Assembly (NCBI RefSeq): GCF_902167635.1
Contig: NZ_CABHMS010000001.1
Location: 1 to 64,000 of the forward strand
Reading direction: 5' to 3'
Origin: Chitinophaga vietnamensis
GTDB taxonomy: Bacteria; Bacteroidota; Bacteroidia; Chitinophagales; Chitinophagaceae
DNA: 64,000 nt
The notes beneath the pieces were generated by a model that ran no database searches, was not told the DNA's origin, and saw only the letters and a program-made list of their open reading frames with translations. Positions 53,801-61,657 of this stretch are shown here, piece by piece. A program made the position numbers and the translations under genes. The first letter of the stretch is position 1. Every line of letters begins with the position of its first letter.

Positions 53801-54253
53801 GCGTTTGGCGATTTTGATGAGTTGTTCGCCGAAGGTGGGCGCGCTTACGACGATCTCATCATTGATGCCTGCTTTGATAGTGAAGCTGCCTTCGGGATCG
53901 GACTGGCCGATCACGCCGGTGGTTTTATTTCTGACGGTGGCGCCGGGTATGGGGGTGCCTTTATCATCTTTCACAGTACCTGTGAGTGGAAATTTTCCGA
54001 TCTCTTTTCTGATAGTAGTATCGTCTGGTGGCTGGATGACGCCATTCTTTACAGTATCAGCATCAGGTTTTTTTGTGGTATCCTGTTTTGCTTTTGGCGT
54101 AGTGTCGGCAGCAGGTTTAACAACCACGGGGGTGGTGGTGTCTTGCTGTTGCCGGCTCAACAGGTACCCGCGGGGGATTGTGTATGCGCTGCTGGAGGTA
54201 TAGCAGAAAAAGGCATAGCACAGCCCCGACAAGGCTAGTACATGGCTTCTCAT
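50819..54253 (-). CDS. SusC/RagA-family TonB-linked outer-membrane protein
   Basis: A 1144-residue outer-membrane importer that works with the SusD-like protein downstream. After an N-terminal signal-like stretch there is a Thr/Asp/Lys/Pro-rich linker (DTTPKAKQDTTKKPDADT), a carboxypeptidase-regulatory-like domain (FPLTGTVKDDKGTPIPGATV), the TonB-box-like SEVVVTALGIKRN, a plug domain (FVNALSGKVPGLQVN, ITIRGVKSILGDNNAFIVVD, LKGAAATALYGSRGANGVLL) and the barrel. The long linker before the first domain is unusual; no STN domain is present, so it is not the anti-sigma-controlled kind. Confidence 0.93.
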   Translation of the reverse strand: MRSHVLALSGLCYAFFCYTSSSAYTIPRGYLLSRQQQDTTTPVVVKPAADTTPKAKQDTTKKPDADTVKNGVIQPPDDTTIRKEIGKFPLTGTVKDDKGTPIPGATVRNKTTGVIGQSDPEGSFTIKAGINDEIVVSAPTFGEQLIKIAKRAPVNVQLTPSNATKKVLSEVVVTALGIKRNPRAVGYAMQEVSGSAVQEAKEVNFVNALSGKVPGLQVNTNTGSMGGSSKITIRGVKSILGDNNAFIVVDGVPIVNNNTNQYGQLNGGGGYDFGSPLQDINPEDIENISVLKGAAATALYGSRGANGVLLISTKKRPDQEKGIGVTYSLNAQIDQVYVLPKYQNQYGGGANGKFDTLYYNQHPEGFLNAQSGAYDDNNGKGRYDLLPQYYEDASWGPKLDGRLVRPYWSWDKNKNNPYFGKTTPWVAQPNNVKDFYRTGFTLTNNIAMSGNNDKGGFRLSYGNMSQSFILPNSSLHRNNLSFNGNYKLAKGLTAVAAMNYSALAAKARPGTGFTGPNPTLQFTMYGQRQLDNEMEKRYQYADGSQITWNRKSWNDPTPASSNGPYWNRYKDYETDSRNRLFGFAGLDLEATKWLSFSGRVYMDDYNTLEEERTAKDYFVGLYTKRIRTSREMNYELTANIRKELGKDFLLSATAGGNIMHRKWTVTGGSTVGGLIIPDVYNLNNSVSPAQPIDEYYEKQINSAFATANLGFRNMLFLDLTGRSDWSSTLKKGNNQYFYPSASLSFVFSDLLKDWKWLSFGKLRGSVAAVGNDADPYRIYDSYAFVPPFGNNPISQFSPVKFNQDLKPERTTEYEAGVELKFLDNHIGVDFTFYNRTTKDQIITLQIPAATGFTGTYVNGGSVQNRGIEVGLNLNPIRLKNGFRWDINANVARNRNKLLNMDIAQYNTSLPMLVIGTDRRTQKVSVVAKVGEALGTIMGTDYVYDDKGNRKVDAKGFYQVSEVKPIGNAYPDYVGGITNTFTWKGIYLSALIDFQHGGNFFSYTNLYGEKSGLLESTVANGIREKGIVVPGVTDDGHQNTTVISAKDHFNFNGGNVISKANLYDASYVYLREAKIGYNLPESWYKKIKAQGARLSLYGRNLWLIHSNAPNVDPSNIINSSSNIQGIEGGALPSLRSYGVNLNVSF

Positions 54254-54385
54254 TATCTTACTGAGATTTGGTTATAAATTTTTTGACCGTAAGTCGTCCT
54301 GACTGTTTCTTGTTATACGGATACATATCATATAACAATACAATCAAAACGCTTTGTACAATGGGGTTCCGGGCAAAAAAAAGTG

Positions 54386-54832
54386 TTATTCCAGATTTTT
54401 CCTCATTTCGTAGTGCGGTATTCCCACTTCTGTAAATTCATCTCCACAGATTTGGTATCCTAGTTTGAGATAGAAGCCGGTGGCTTCTTTGCGGGCATGC
54501 ATCATGAGGATGTTGAAGCCGTTGTTGATGGCTTGTTGTTCGGCAAAGGTGATGATTTCACTTCCGATGCCCTGGCCTTGCAGCCGTGGTGAAACGGCCA
54601 TCTGCCTGAGTTGCAGGGTATCTTCATCCACAGGGCTGAGGATGCAGCAGCCTGCCAGGAATGTTTCTTCCGGTGTGGTAATAAAGCCTCCGATCAGTAT
54701 GTCGTTGATCTCTTGTTGCAGGTATTCTTTGGAGAATGTGAGTCCCAGGGGTTTTCGCAATACAGTATCGCGCAGCGCTACCATGTCGTGGTAATCGCAA
54801 CTACCGTATTCGATCATACGAAAATTGAGCAT
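54386..54832 (-). CDS. GNAT-family N-acetyltransferase
   Basis: A 148-residue acetyltransferase with the acetyl-CoA loop RLQGQGIGSEI near residue 85, a preceding LRQMAVSP strand, and the C-terminal FYLKLGYQICGDEF. The substrate is unknown; similarity to the ElaA or unspecific GNAT branch is likely. It lies 32 nt downstream of the PRPP-synthetase homologue on the same strand and may be co-transcribed with it. Confidence 0.9.
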   Translation of the reverse strand: MLNFRMIEYGSCDYHDMVALRDTVLRKPLGLTFSKEYLQQEINDILIGGFITTPEETFLAGCCILSPVDEDTLQLRQMAVSPRLQGQGIGSEIITFAEQQAINNGFNILMMHARKEATGFYLKLGYQICGDEFTEVGIPHYEMRKNLE

Positions 54833-54864
54833 GTGTCGATTGGTTTTTTATTGCGTGCAAAATT

Positions 54865-55800
54865 TTAACTGAATTGCAGTCCTTCGAAATAGTTCAAGAT
54901 AAGTTGATCGACAGATTTCACTTCCAGCATACCATCATGGATGGTGAGTGCGTTGGGGTGTGTATCTGTGCAGATCATTTTTTTGATGAGTCCAGATTTT
55001 TTAATCCTTTCAAATCCTTTGCCGGCGAAAATGCCGTGGGTGGTGATAACGAATATATCGCGTGCGCCGGCATTGCGGTAGGCTTCGGCAGCATGTATGA
55101 GTGAGCCACCGGTGCGGATCATATCGTCGTAGATGATGACGGTCTGGTCTTTAACGTCGGCGTTGATGGCGGTGATGGCGGTTTCTTCTCCGGAGAGGCG
55201 GCGTTTGAATACGAATGCGGCGGGTACGTGCAGATCGTTGGCGAGAGATTCTACCCATTTGGCGCGGCCGGCGTCGGTGCTGGCGAGCACGAATGGGCGG
55301 CCATTGGCGAGCTGCATGGCAGCATCTTTCACAAAATCTTTTGCATACAGGTGTATGGGTCTGACTGCGCTTTCAAAGTAATGGGTGATACCATCTACAT
55401 GCAGGTCGATCATCACGATCTTGTTGCCTTGCGAAGTGGATGGCAGTGAAGAGAACAGTACCGCGCGGGTTTTGGCTTTTACGATCTCGCCGTATTTTAC
55501 TGCACGCTCCATGGTAGAGTAACCGAAGTAGGGTATTACGATGGTGACGGAGCAGGCGCCGAGCTGAATGCAGCCACTGGCGAGGTCGTAGAGCTCCAAT
55601 GTTTCTTTGTCGTCGATCGTTCCGCCGAGCAGCACTACATCGCGATTGCCAACGTGGGTGAGGATGCGGTGATAATGTTCGCCATCCGGAAAATCGCGGA
55701 TATCGAGTTCACCATTTTCCCATTGTGGCACAGATAAGGCCAGGAGCCTGTCTTTAAGATATTGATAATGTTGTGTGGCGAATATGATCTTTTGTGACAT
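54865..55800 (-). CDS. Divergent ribose-phosphate pyrophosphokinase homologue
   Basis: A 311-residue protein of the PRPP-synthetase family: two phosphoribosyltransferase-like domains, with an N-terminal FPDGEHYHRI, GGTIDDKETLELYDLASG, MIDLHVDGITHYF, STDAGRAKWVESLAND, and the PRPP loop VIIYDDMIRTGGSLIHAAEA. The usual flexible ATP-binding loop of bacterial Prs (YARQDRK-like) is replaced by YFGYSTMERAVKYG, so it is a divergent branch. Likely activity is ribose-5-phosphate to PRPP, but the changed ATP loop makes this uncertain. A GNAT gene follows. Confidence 0.8.
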   Translation of the reverse strand: MSQKIIFATQHYQYLKDRLLALSVPQWENGELDIRDFPDGEHYHRILTHVGNRDVVLLGGTIDDKETLELYDLASGCIQLGACSVTIVIPYFGYSTMERAVKYGEIVKAKTRAVLFSSLPSTSQGNKIVMIDLHVDGITHYFESAVRPIHLYAKDFVKDAAMQLANGRPFVLASTDAGRAKWVESLANDLHVPAAFVFKRRLSGEETAITAINADVKDQTVIIYDDMIRTGGSLIHAAEAYRNAGARDIFVITTHGIFAGKGFERIKKSGLIKKMICTDTHPNALTIHDGMLEVKSVDQLILNYFEGLQFS

Positions 55801-55981
55801 ATCAAGGATGTGAATGGTAAAATTACTTAATAATATGGATTAGGAGGATACTTATACGGCTGATTATTAATATTTTTGCGGCCGTGGCAAGTCGGAACGT
55901 TGTTTGCTAAACAGCCAGTAGCCGCTATTTTAACTTTTCATTAGCGGGCGGAAGTTTAAATTTGACTGATTTACAATATTC

Positions 55982-56725
55982 ATGATTCGTTTAGCTGTAT
56001 ATATCGGAGCACTGTTTTTATTCTTTTTCATTAACCTGCAGGATACTGTTGCACAGGTGCGCATGTCTGGTATGGTAGCGGATCAGGACACTAAGGCAGG
56101 ATTACCTTTTGTTTCAATTGTCAATAAGAGGACGATGACGGGCACGCTCAGTAATGAGAGCGGGCATTACTTCATTATGTCGATGCCAGGTGATACATTG
56201 GAGTTTTCCATGCTTAGTTATGCACAAAAACAGATCATTACGCCGGGTATGTCGGCATCGATGGATATTTATCTTCAGAAGCGCTTGTTTGATTTGCAGG
56301 GCGTGAATGTGAAAGCCCGCAACCACCGTTCAGATTCACTGGCGATGCGCGATGAATACGGCCGTTACTTCAACTACCGCAAACCTGGCGCGATGGATGT
56401 ATTGAAAACGTTACCTGCCAACCCTATCACGGCATTGTCGTACCTGGTACCCAGCAAAGTGCGCAAACGTAAAGAGCAGTTTCACGAACAGCTCCTTTAC
56501 TGGGAAAAAGAAAAGTATATTGATTACCGTTATTCCCCCGAAATAGTAGCCAAAATGACCAAGCTCGAGAGCCCCGAGCTGGATTCATTTATGTACCGGT
56601 ACCGTCCCGGTTACCAATTCCTCAACAATGCATCGGAGTACGACCTGCTGTTGTACATCAAGCAAACATTCGAGCAATACCAGCAGGAGAAAGGCCGTAA
56701 ACCTGATAGCAGCGCGGGGAAGTAA
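55982..56725 (+). CDS. Exported carboxypeptidase-regulatory-like domain protein
   Basis: A 247-residue exported protein. A signal peptide (IYIGALFLFFFINLQDTVAQ-like) is followed by a beta-sandwich of the CarboxypepD_reg type (VRMSGMVADQDTKAGLPFVS, TLSNESGHYFIM, MSASMDIYLQKRLFDLQGVNV), the same fold as the N-terminal part of TonB receptors but without a barrel. The C-terminal 120 residues are charged helices (KVRKRKEQFHEQLLYWEKEK). Such stand-alone proteins are common in Bacteroidota and of unknown role. It precedes the fibre-like genes by 142 nt. Confidence 0.75.
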   Translation: MIRLAVYIGALFLFFFINLQDTVAQVRMSGMVADQDTKAGLPFVSIVNKRTMTGTLSNESGHYFIMSMPGDTLEFSMLSYAQKQIITPGMSASMDIYLQKRLFDLQGVNVKARNHRSDSLAMRDEYGRYFNYRKPGAMDVLKTLPANPITALSYLVPSKVRKRKEQFHEQLLYWEKEKYIDYRYSPEIVAKMTKLESPELDSFMYRYRPGYQFLNNASEYDLLLYIKQTFEQYQQEKGRKPDSSAGK

Positions 56726-56867
56726 TCATGTGGCATTTCACCTGAAAATAAAACGAAATAATACTTAGCTTTGAGTTGCCTGTAGAGAACAGGAAAATGC
56801 ATGATCATACCCATCTGCATAGCAGTAGTAACCTATATTGTAATGAAATTTTTATCCCTGGTACCTG

Positions 56868-59561
56868 ATGAAAGCATCACCTATTTTTCTTTTTTTTCTT
56901 TTGTTAACTATTGTAGCGCACGCGCAGAAAGTTTATCAGATCAAGGCGGATACTGTACGTATCTACAATACTTGTGATACAGCGGAACTGATCCTCGAAA
57001 ACAGGACGCAAAATGTAAGTGGCTATCTTTTCAATAAAGGTAAAGGCCGTACAGAGTTCAGAAAGATCCGTTTGCAACAGATCGGTAACAGCAAAATTGC
57101 TATCACAGGCCAGGATACGCTTGATATCAGCGCTATGAAGAGCGCTTCAATAGATACCATCTATCGTAAAGGCGACAGTATTGCTTATGTGAAAAATGGT
57201 ATCGTCTACGCAGTGCCTGCACCTTTGTATGCCGAAACATTGGAAAGTGTGATATCGCGTGGTAATACCACCACCAAAGAGATCCGTTTCAACAGCGCTT
57301 CAGGCAACCCATCCAATGGGTTGGCCTGGTATTACAATACAGATTACTGGAAGATATTTGTAGAATCAGCGCAAGACACTCCTCCTGGTAATATGATCTT
57401 CGAATCTGCCGACAACGACAACGAGGGCTGGATATTCCGCAGTAATGCCATTGCGGGGCCAGGCAAGCTGGACGTGTTGTCGCTGGGGCGCGACCGTATG
57501 ATCTACAACGGCAGCAATGTATGGCATGCCGGCAATCACCCGGCTGGTATGGCTTTCACACCGGCGCTTACCGGCGCTAACGTACTTGCCGGCCTTACGA
57601 CCAATAATGCCGGACATATAACGGCCATGACTACACGTACACTTACGCCGGGAGATATTGGTGCAGCGGCATCGAATATCGGGCTAGCCACAACACTTGC
57701 TAACAGTAACAGCACAGGTAACAATAATATTATTTTCAATAAAACACTGAGCGGAGCCAATATGCTCATGGACCTGCAGCAGGGATTCGCGTTGTACAGT
57801 GATAACCTGGATGCAACGTTGACAGCCTGGCCAGGCCCCGGAAAACGGCTCTGGGTGGATGCGCCGGATTCCGGCAGTATGGTACTGGGGCCGAGAGTGG
57901 GCGCAGCCTTCATGAACAGGATCAGGATCAGGTCCACCAACATCAGGCTGGAAGGACCAAATGGTAAGTTCGGAAATGTAAATGTGTTGGGAACAGATGC
58001 TAACGGCGATCTCATAAACAATACGGCATTGTTCGCACCTGCATCCGGTGGTACTAACTATATTCAAAATCAAGTCACAGCTGCACAAACCGGTAATTCC
58101 TGGATCAGTGGTACCAATGTGATGGGAAGGGCCGCCATTTATGGCACGCCGGACGGTCCTTTGAGAGATATCGACATCTTCAACGGTACCAGCGCACAGG
58201 GCTCCAATCTCAGATGGTCTATCACAAAAACTGATGGCGAGGCCGCCAATAATCAAGGCACTAACCTGAATTTCAACAGGTATGATAATGCCGGTAATTT
58301 TTTAGGTACTCCGTTACGACTGGTACGCTCCAGTGGTGTAGTGGATATGGCTTCCGGCTTCGTTGCTGCCACCTCTTCCCGCATCAGAGGCTCTGATACC
58401 GGCAATCTGAATTCTTCTTATATCGCCTTCATGGAAAAAGATGGTGCTACCAGAACCGGCTTCGTTGGTAAAACATCTACCGTTAACAGGGATGTGAACC
58501 TGCTCAGCGATAACGGTAATGTTGTACTTATTCCTAATTACAATTCGCTGAAAGGCACGCTTAACGTGCAGCCCAGCAATCTGATCTACGATGGCGGTTC
58601 AATGTTGTTAAATAATATCACTGCCAATACCTTTCAATTTAATTCAGCGGGTGTGGCGCCGCCATCTTTCAACAACAGAAGCGCCGGCTATAAAGTGATC
58701 TTGTATCCTGCAATATCATCTACCCTGAATGATTATGCCATTGGCATCGAACCTTCCCATACCTGGTTTTCTACACCAGTAAATAATAACAGTGTAGGCT
58801 ATAAATTTTATGCGGGTACAACACAAGTAGCGCGACTTGGCGGCAGCGGGCAGCTGGAAACTACGGGCCAGGGCCGTTTTAAAGGATGGTTCGATAGTAA
58901 TTGGTCTGCCGTTAATATGGCTGGTCCGGCTGCTGAAATTGGCGTAACTGCTGTTAGCGGAACAACTACTGCTGTTGTAATGGGCTACGACAGAACTGCC
59001 AGCGCCTTTATGCCGATGACCATATTCGGTGGTACCACTGGCAGCAATCAACGTTCTTTGGTGATCGATGGCAGTGGATATAAACTATCTGCACTTACCA
59101 ATGCTACTGTGCTCGGCACCGATGCCAATGGTTATCTCGTGAGCACTGCTACCGCTACTACCGGAACGGCGAATACCATCGCACAACGGGACGCCGGTGG
59201 CGGTATTTACGCTACTGGCTTCTTTCAGGGCTCCAAAGCCAGTTTCAAAAAGAATATCGCCGACTTCAACGAAGATGCCCTCGCATTGTTGATGAAAGTA
59301 CGGATCAAACAATTTATTTATAAAGATGATCCCGCAGAAGACCTGCGTATAGGCATCATCGCCGATAGTACCGACTGGCACTTCGCTACAAAACGTCACG
59401 ACAAGTTCGATACAAACAGCTCACTCGCTATCACGATGAAAGCCTTACAGGAACTCCACGAACAAAACCGGCTGCTCAAAAAAGAGAACGATACGCTGAA
59501 AGCAAAGCTGGAAGAAGTTTTGCAGCGGATAGAAACGATAGAAGCGCAATTTAAAAAATAA
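56868..59561 (+). CDS. Secreted tail-fibre-like protein with a C-terminal peptidase S74-type chaperone domain
   Basis: An 897-residue protein. Residues 1-19 form a signal peptide (ending AHAQ). Residues 20 to about 85 are a domain shared with the next gene (QIKADTVRIYNTCDTAELIL, FNKGKGRTEFRK). The middle is long, Gly/Asn/Thr-rich and beta-repetitive, as in trimeric fibres. Near 789-860 is an intramolecular chaperone (S74) domain, GSKASFKKNIADFNEDALAL, with Ser789 and Lys794 in the usual places, followed by a helical coiled coil to the end (EQNRLLKKENDTLKAKLEEV). S74 domains trimerise fibres and cut themselves off. A fibre displayed or secreted by the cell is likely. No phage genes are near, so it is not a prophage tail gene. 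Confidence 0.75.
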   Translation: MKASPIFLFFLLLTIVAHAQKVYQIKADTVRIYNTCDTAELILENRTQNVSGYLFNKGKGRTEFRKIRLQQIGNSKIAITGQDTLDISAMKSASIDTIYRKGDSIAYVKNGIVYAVPAPLYAETLESVISRGNTTTKEIRFNSASGNPSNGLAWYYNTDYWKIFVESAQDTPPGNMIFESADNDNEGWIFRSNAIAGPGKLDVLSLGRDRMIYNGSNVWHAGNHPAGMAFTPALTGANVLAGLTTNNAGHITAMTTRTLTPGDIGAAASNIGLATTLANSNSTGNNNIIFNKTLSGANMLMDLQQGFALYSDNLDATLTAWPGPGKRLWVDAPDSGSMVLGPRVGAAFMNRIRIRSTNIRLEGPNGKFGNVNVLGTDANGDLINNTALFAPASGGTNYIQNQVTAAQTGNSWISGTNVMGRAAIYGTPDGPLRDIDIFNGTSAQGSNLRWSITKTDGEAANNQGTNLNFNRYDNAGNFLGTPLRLVRSSGVVDMASGFVAATSSRIRGSDTGNLNSSYIAFMEKDGATRTGFVGKTSTVNRDVNLLSDNGNVVLIPNYNSLKGTLNVQPSNLIYDGGSMLLNNITANTFQFNSAGVAPPSFNNRSAGYKVILYPAISSTLNDYAIGIEPSHTWFSTPVNNNSVGYKFYAGTTQVARLGGSGQLETTGQGRFKGWFDSNWSAVNMAGPAAEIGVTAVSGTTTAVVMGYDRTASAFMPMTIFGGTTGSNQRSLVIDGSGYKLSALTNATVLGTDANGYLVSTATATTGTANTIAQRDAGGGIYATGFFQGSKASFKKNIADFNEDALALLMKVRIKQFIYKDDPAEDLRIGIIADSTDWHFATKRHDKFDTNSSLAITMKALQELHEQNRLLKKENDTLKAKLEEVLQRIETIEAQFKK

Positions 59562-59582
59562 AGATCAGACGCCATTTTTTGT

Positions 59583-59615
59583 AAATGCCCGGCAGCGGCC
59601 CGCTGCCGGGCATTT
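59583..59615 (+). terminator. Hairpin after the S74 gene (weak terminator)
   Basis: AAATGCCCGGCAGCG pairs with CGCTGCCGGGCATTT around GCC. Only TATC follows, so the T tract is poor; it may only stabilise the mRNA end. Confidence 0.5.
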
Positions 59616-59696
59616 ATCATGATGAAGAATTTGAAAAAAATAATCCGGATTATACATAGCTTTAACGCGTACTGAAGCAATACCCTTTTTAGTCCT

Positions 59697-61544
59697 ATGA
59701 AAGTAATGATCAGTGCGCTGTTGTTATTGTTGATCAGCAGCGCCACCTTTGCCCAGAAAATTTATCAGATCCGCGCCGACAGTGTCCGCATCTACAACAC
59801 TTGCGATACCGCAGAACTAATCATCGAAAACAGAACGCAGAATGTGCCTGGCTTCCTTTATAACAAAGGTCGTGGCAGAACGGAGTTCCGCCGTTTGCAA
59901 TTCACCGACCTTGGCACTGGCGCTTTTAAATTCGGTGATAATGACACGCTTAACCTTGGCGCCGCACTGAAAGGCAACTTTATCAGCAATCAGTATAATA
60001 CTCCTCAAACAGGTAATTATTGGATCAGCGGGAAAGGCAATGTAAATGGTCTTTTTACCGCAGGTAGTGATCTGGTCTTCAGCAAATTCAGGAACAACGA
60101 AACTGAAGACAGTGTGCTCACCACGGATACTCTGGGCAATGTGAAATTCAAACTGGCTTCCGGCCAGAATATTTATAACAGCAATGGTTCTTTAAGTGAA
60201 GACAGAACCATTGATGGTGACGGAAAGACGCTCTCCTTTAACAATGGTGGAAGTTTCTTCGCGGAAGGCACCTATCGCGGGAAACCTTATGGTTTAGGTA
60301 CCTATTACAGGCCATTGCAAAACGAAGGGCTTAGAATGACTTATGGCTTCCAGGAAATACAGCTGAACCCCGACGTAATACGTTTTGCCTCCAGTCTGGA
60401 AACGCCCGGTAACTACCAGATGTGGATCCACCCGAATGGAGTAGATATAGGTAATCTGAATGCACATAATATCCGGGCAGGATGGGCCATAGATGCACAG
60501 GATTATACGATTCCACTGGATGTATATAGCATCGGGGCCTTTGGTGAAAAAAATCCGGCACTGCGCATCCGTGATGGCTACCAGGCCGCGGGTAAGGTTC
60601 TCACCTCCGATGCCAACGGCTACGCCACCTGGCAAACGCCCGCTGCTGGCGGTGGTACTAATCCTTTCGCCAATCTGAAGAACAACGAAACAGAAGACAG
60701 CGTACTTACTACAGATACATTGGGCAATGTGAAATTAAAACTGGCAGATAACATTTATAATATAGACGGAACGCTGAATGGAGAACGTAATGTAGATGGA
60801 AATAATTTCTCGGTATCATTTAATGCAATGGGTGGATTTGCTGCATCCGGCAACTACCTTGGCCAGGAATTCGGTTTGGGTACTTATTACCGCCCGATGC
60901 AAAGTCAAGGTGTACGGTTAACTTACGGTTTAAGCGAGATACAATTGAACCCGGGAGCGATCAGATTTGCTACCTCTTTGGAATATCCAGGCTCTTATAA
61001 GTTCTACATATTGCCCTACGGAACAGAAACTGGGCAAGCGCAGATCGGCGCTGCCAAGATTGGTTATGGCAGCGGCGCCTTTGCCCAGGGCGAAAATGCA
61101 GTAGCTGCGCTCGATGTACTTGGTGATCCAAACAACGGCGGCTACCGCGCCCTAAGGATTAAAGATGGCAACGAGGCACTTGGAAAAGTCCTTACCTCGG
61201 ATGCTGGCGGTTTCGCAAGCTGGCAGCCATTGCCTGGAGCCACAGGCAGCAATGGAAGTACATTGCCTATCACCATCACACAAACTAATAAAACCTTACT
61301 GGCATCAGATTATACAGTGCTGGTGAATAATAGCGGCGACGTAGAGCTAAAACTACCACCTGCTGCATCTCTTATGGGGAAAGTATTTGTGATCAAGAAA
61401 GTTTCCAATAACACTGGCGCAGTCGCAGTTTGGCCCGACGGTGGTATCTCAAAAATTGAAGGAGCCAGCACATACTCATTCAATACCTACAACAAAACCA
61501 TCCAAATACAAACCGACGGTACCAACTGGTACATCATCAATTAA
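59697..61544 (+). CDS. Secreted fibre-like protein, paralogue of the S74 protein, with internal duplication
   Basis: A 615-residue exported protein. The signal peptide (ending ATFAQ) and the next 65 residues match those of the previous gene almost line by line (QIRADSVRIYNTCDTAELII, YNKGRGRTEFRRLQ). Two repeats of about 190 residues follow, at roughly 133-328 and 329-520, each opening NNETEDSVLTTDTLGNVK, containing LGTYYRP and ending GKVLTSDA. A C-terminal beta domain (about 525-615) ends with TIQIQTDGTNWYIIN, a common tip sequence in fibre-like proteins. It has no S74 domain. The repeats are clearly alike at DNA level too. It is probably exported and may assemble with its neighbour. Confidence 0.72.
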   Translation: MKVMISALLLLLISSATFAQKIYQIRADSVRIYNTCDTAELIIENRTQNVPGFLYNKGRGRTEFRRLQFTDLGTGAFKFGDNDTLNLGAALKGNFISNQYNTPQTGNYWISGKGNVNGLFTAGSDLVFSKFRNNETEDSVLTTDTLGNVKFKLASGQNIYNSNGSLSEDRTIDGDGKTLSFNNGGSFFAEGTYRGKPYGLGTYYRPLQNEGLRMTYGFQEIQLNPDVIRFASSLETPGNYQMWIHPNGVDIGNLNAHNIRAGWAIDAQDYTIPLDVYSIGAFGEKNPALRIRDGYQAAGKVLTSDANGYATWQTPAAGGGTNPFANLKNNETEDSVLTTDTLGNVKLKLADNIYNIDGTLNGERNVDGNNFSVSFNAMGGFAASGNYLGQEFGLGTYYRPMQSQGVRLTYGLSEIQLNPGAIRFATSLEYPGSYKFYILPYGTETGQAQIGAAKIGYGSGAFAQGENAVAALDVLGDPNNGGYRALRIKDGNEALGKVLTSDAGGFASWQPLPGATGSNGSTLPITITQTNKTLLASDYTVLVNNSGDVELKLPPAASLMGKVFVIKKVSNNTGAVAVWPDGGISKIEGASTYSFNTYNKTIQIQTDGTNWYIIN

Positions 61545-61592
61545 AAAATTCGCGAAGATCATCTCAATATGATCTTCGCGAATCTTTTTTTA
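61542..61592. terminator. Bidirectional terminator
   Basis: TTCGCGAAGATCAT (61549-61562) pairs with ATGATCTTCGCGAA (61569-61582). There is an A-rich flank on the left (TTAAAAAATT) and TCTTTTTTT on the right, so it can serve both convergent genes. Confidence 0.9.
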
Positions 61593-61636
61593 ATCCTGAA
61601 AAAAATCCTGGTAATCCTTTCAATCATTATAATCCT
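61592..61636 (+). repeat. Tandem AATCCT words
   Basis: AATCCTGAAAAA, AATCCTGGT, AATCCTTTC, AATCATTAT and AATCCTGAG follow one another, with units of 9-12 nt. It sits between the terminator and the tolC stop and resembles the word-built repeats of the 33-34.6 kb region in style but not in sequence. Confidence 0.6.
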
Positions 61637-61657
61637 GAGCCAAACAAACTCCGCGTA

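Noticed and set aside
56868-61544. Prophage remnant
   Set aside because: The proteins have Sec signal peptides and no capsid, terminase, integrase or lysis genes are near. The flanking genes are chromosomal. A cell-surface fibre is more likely.
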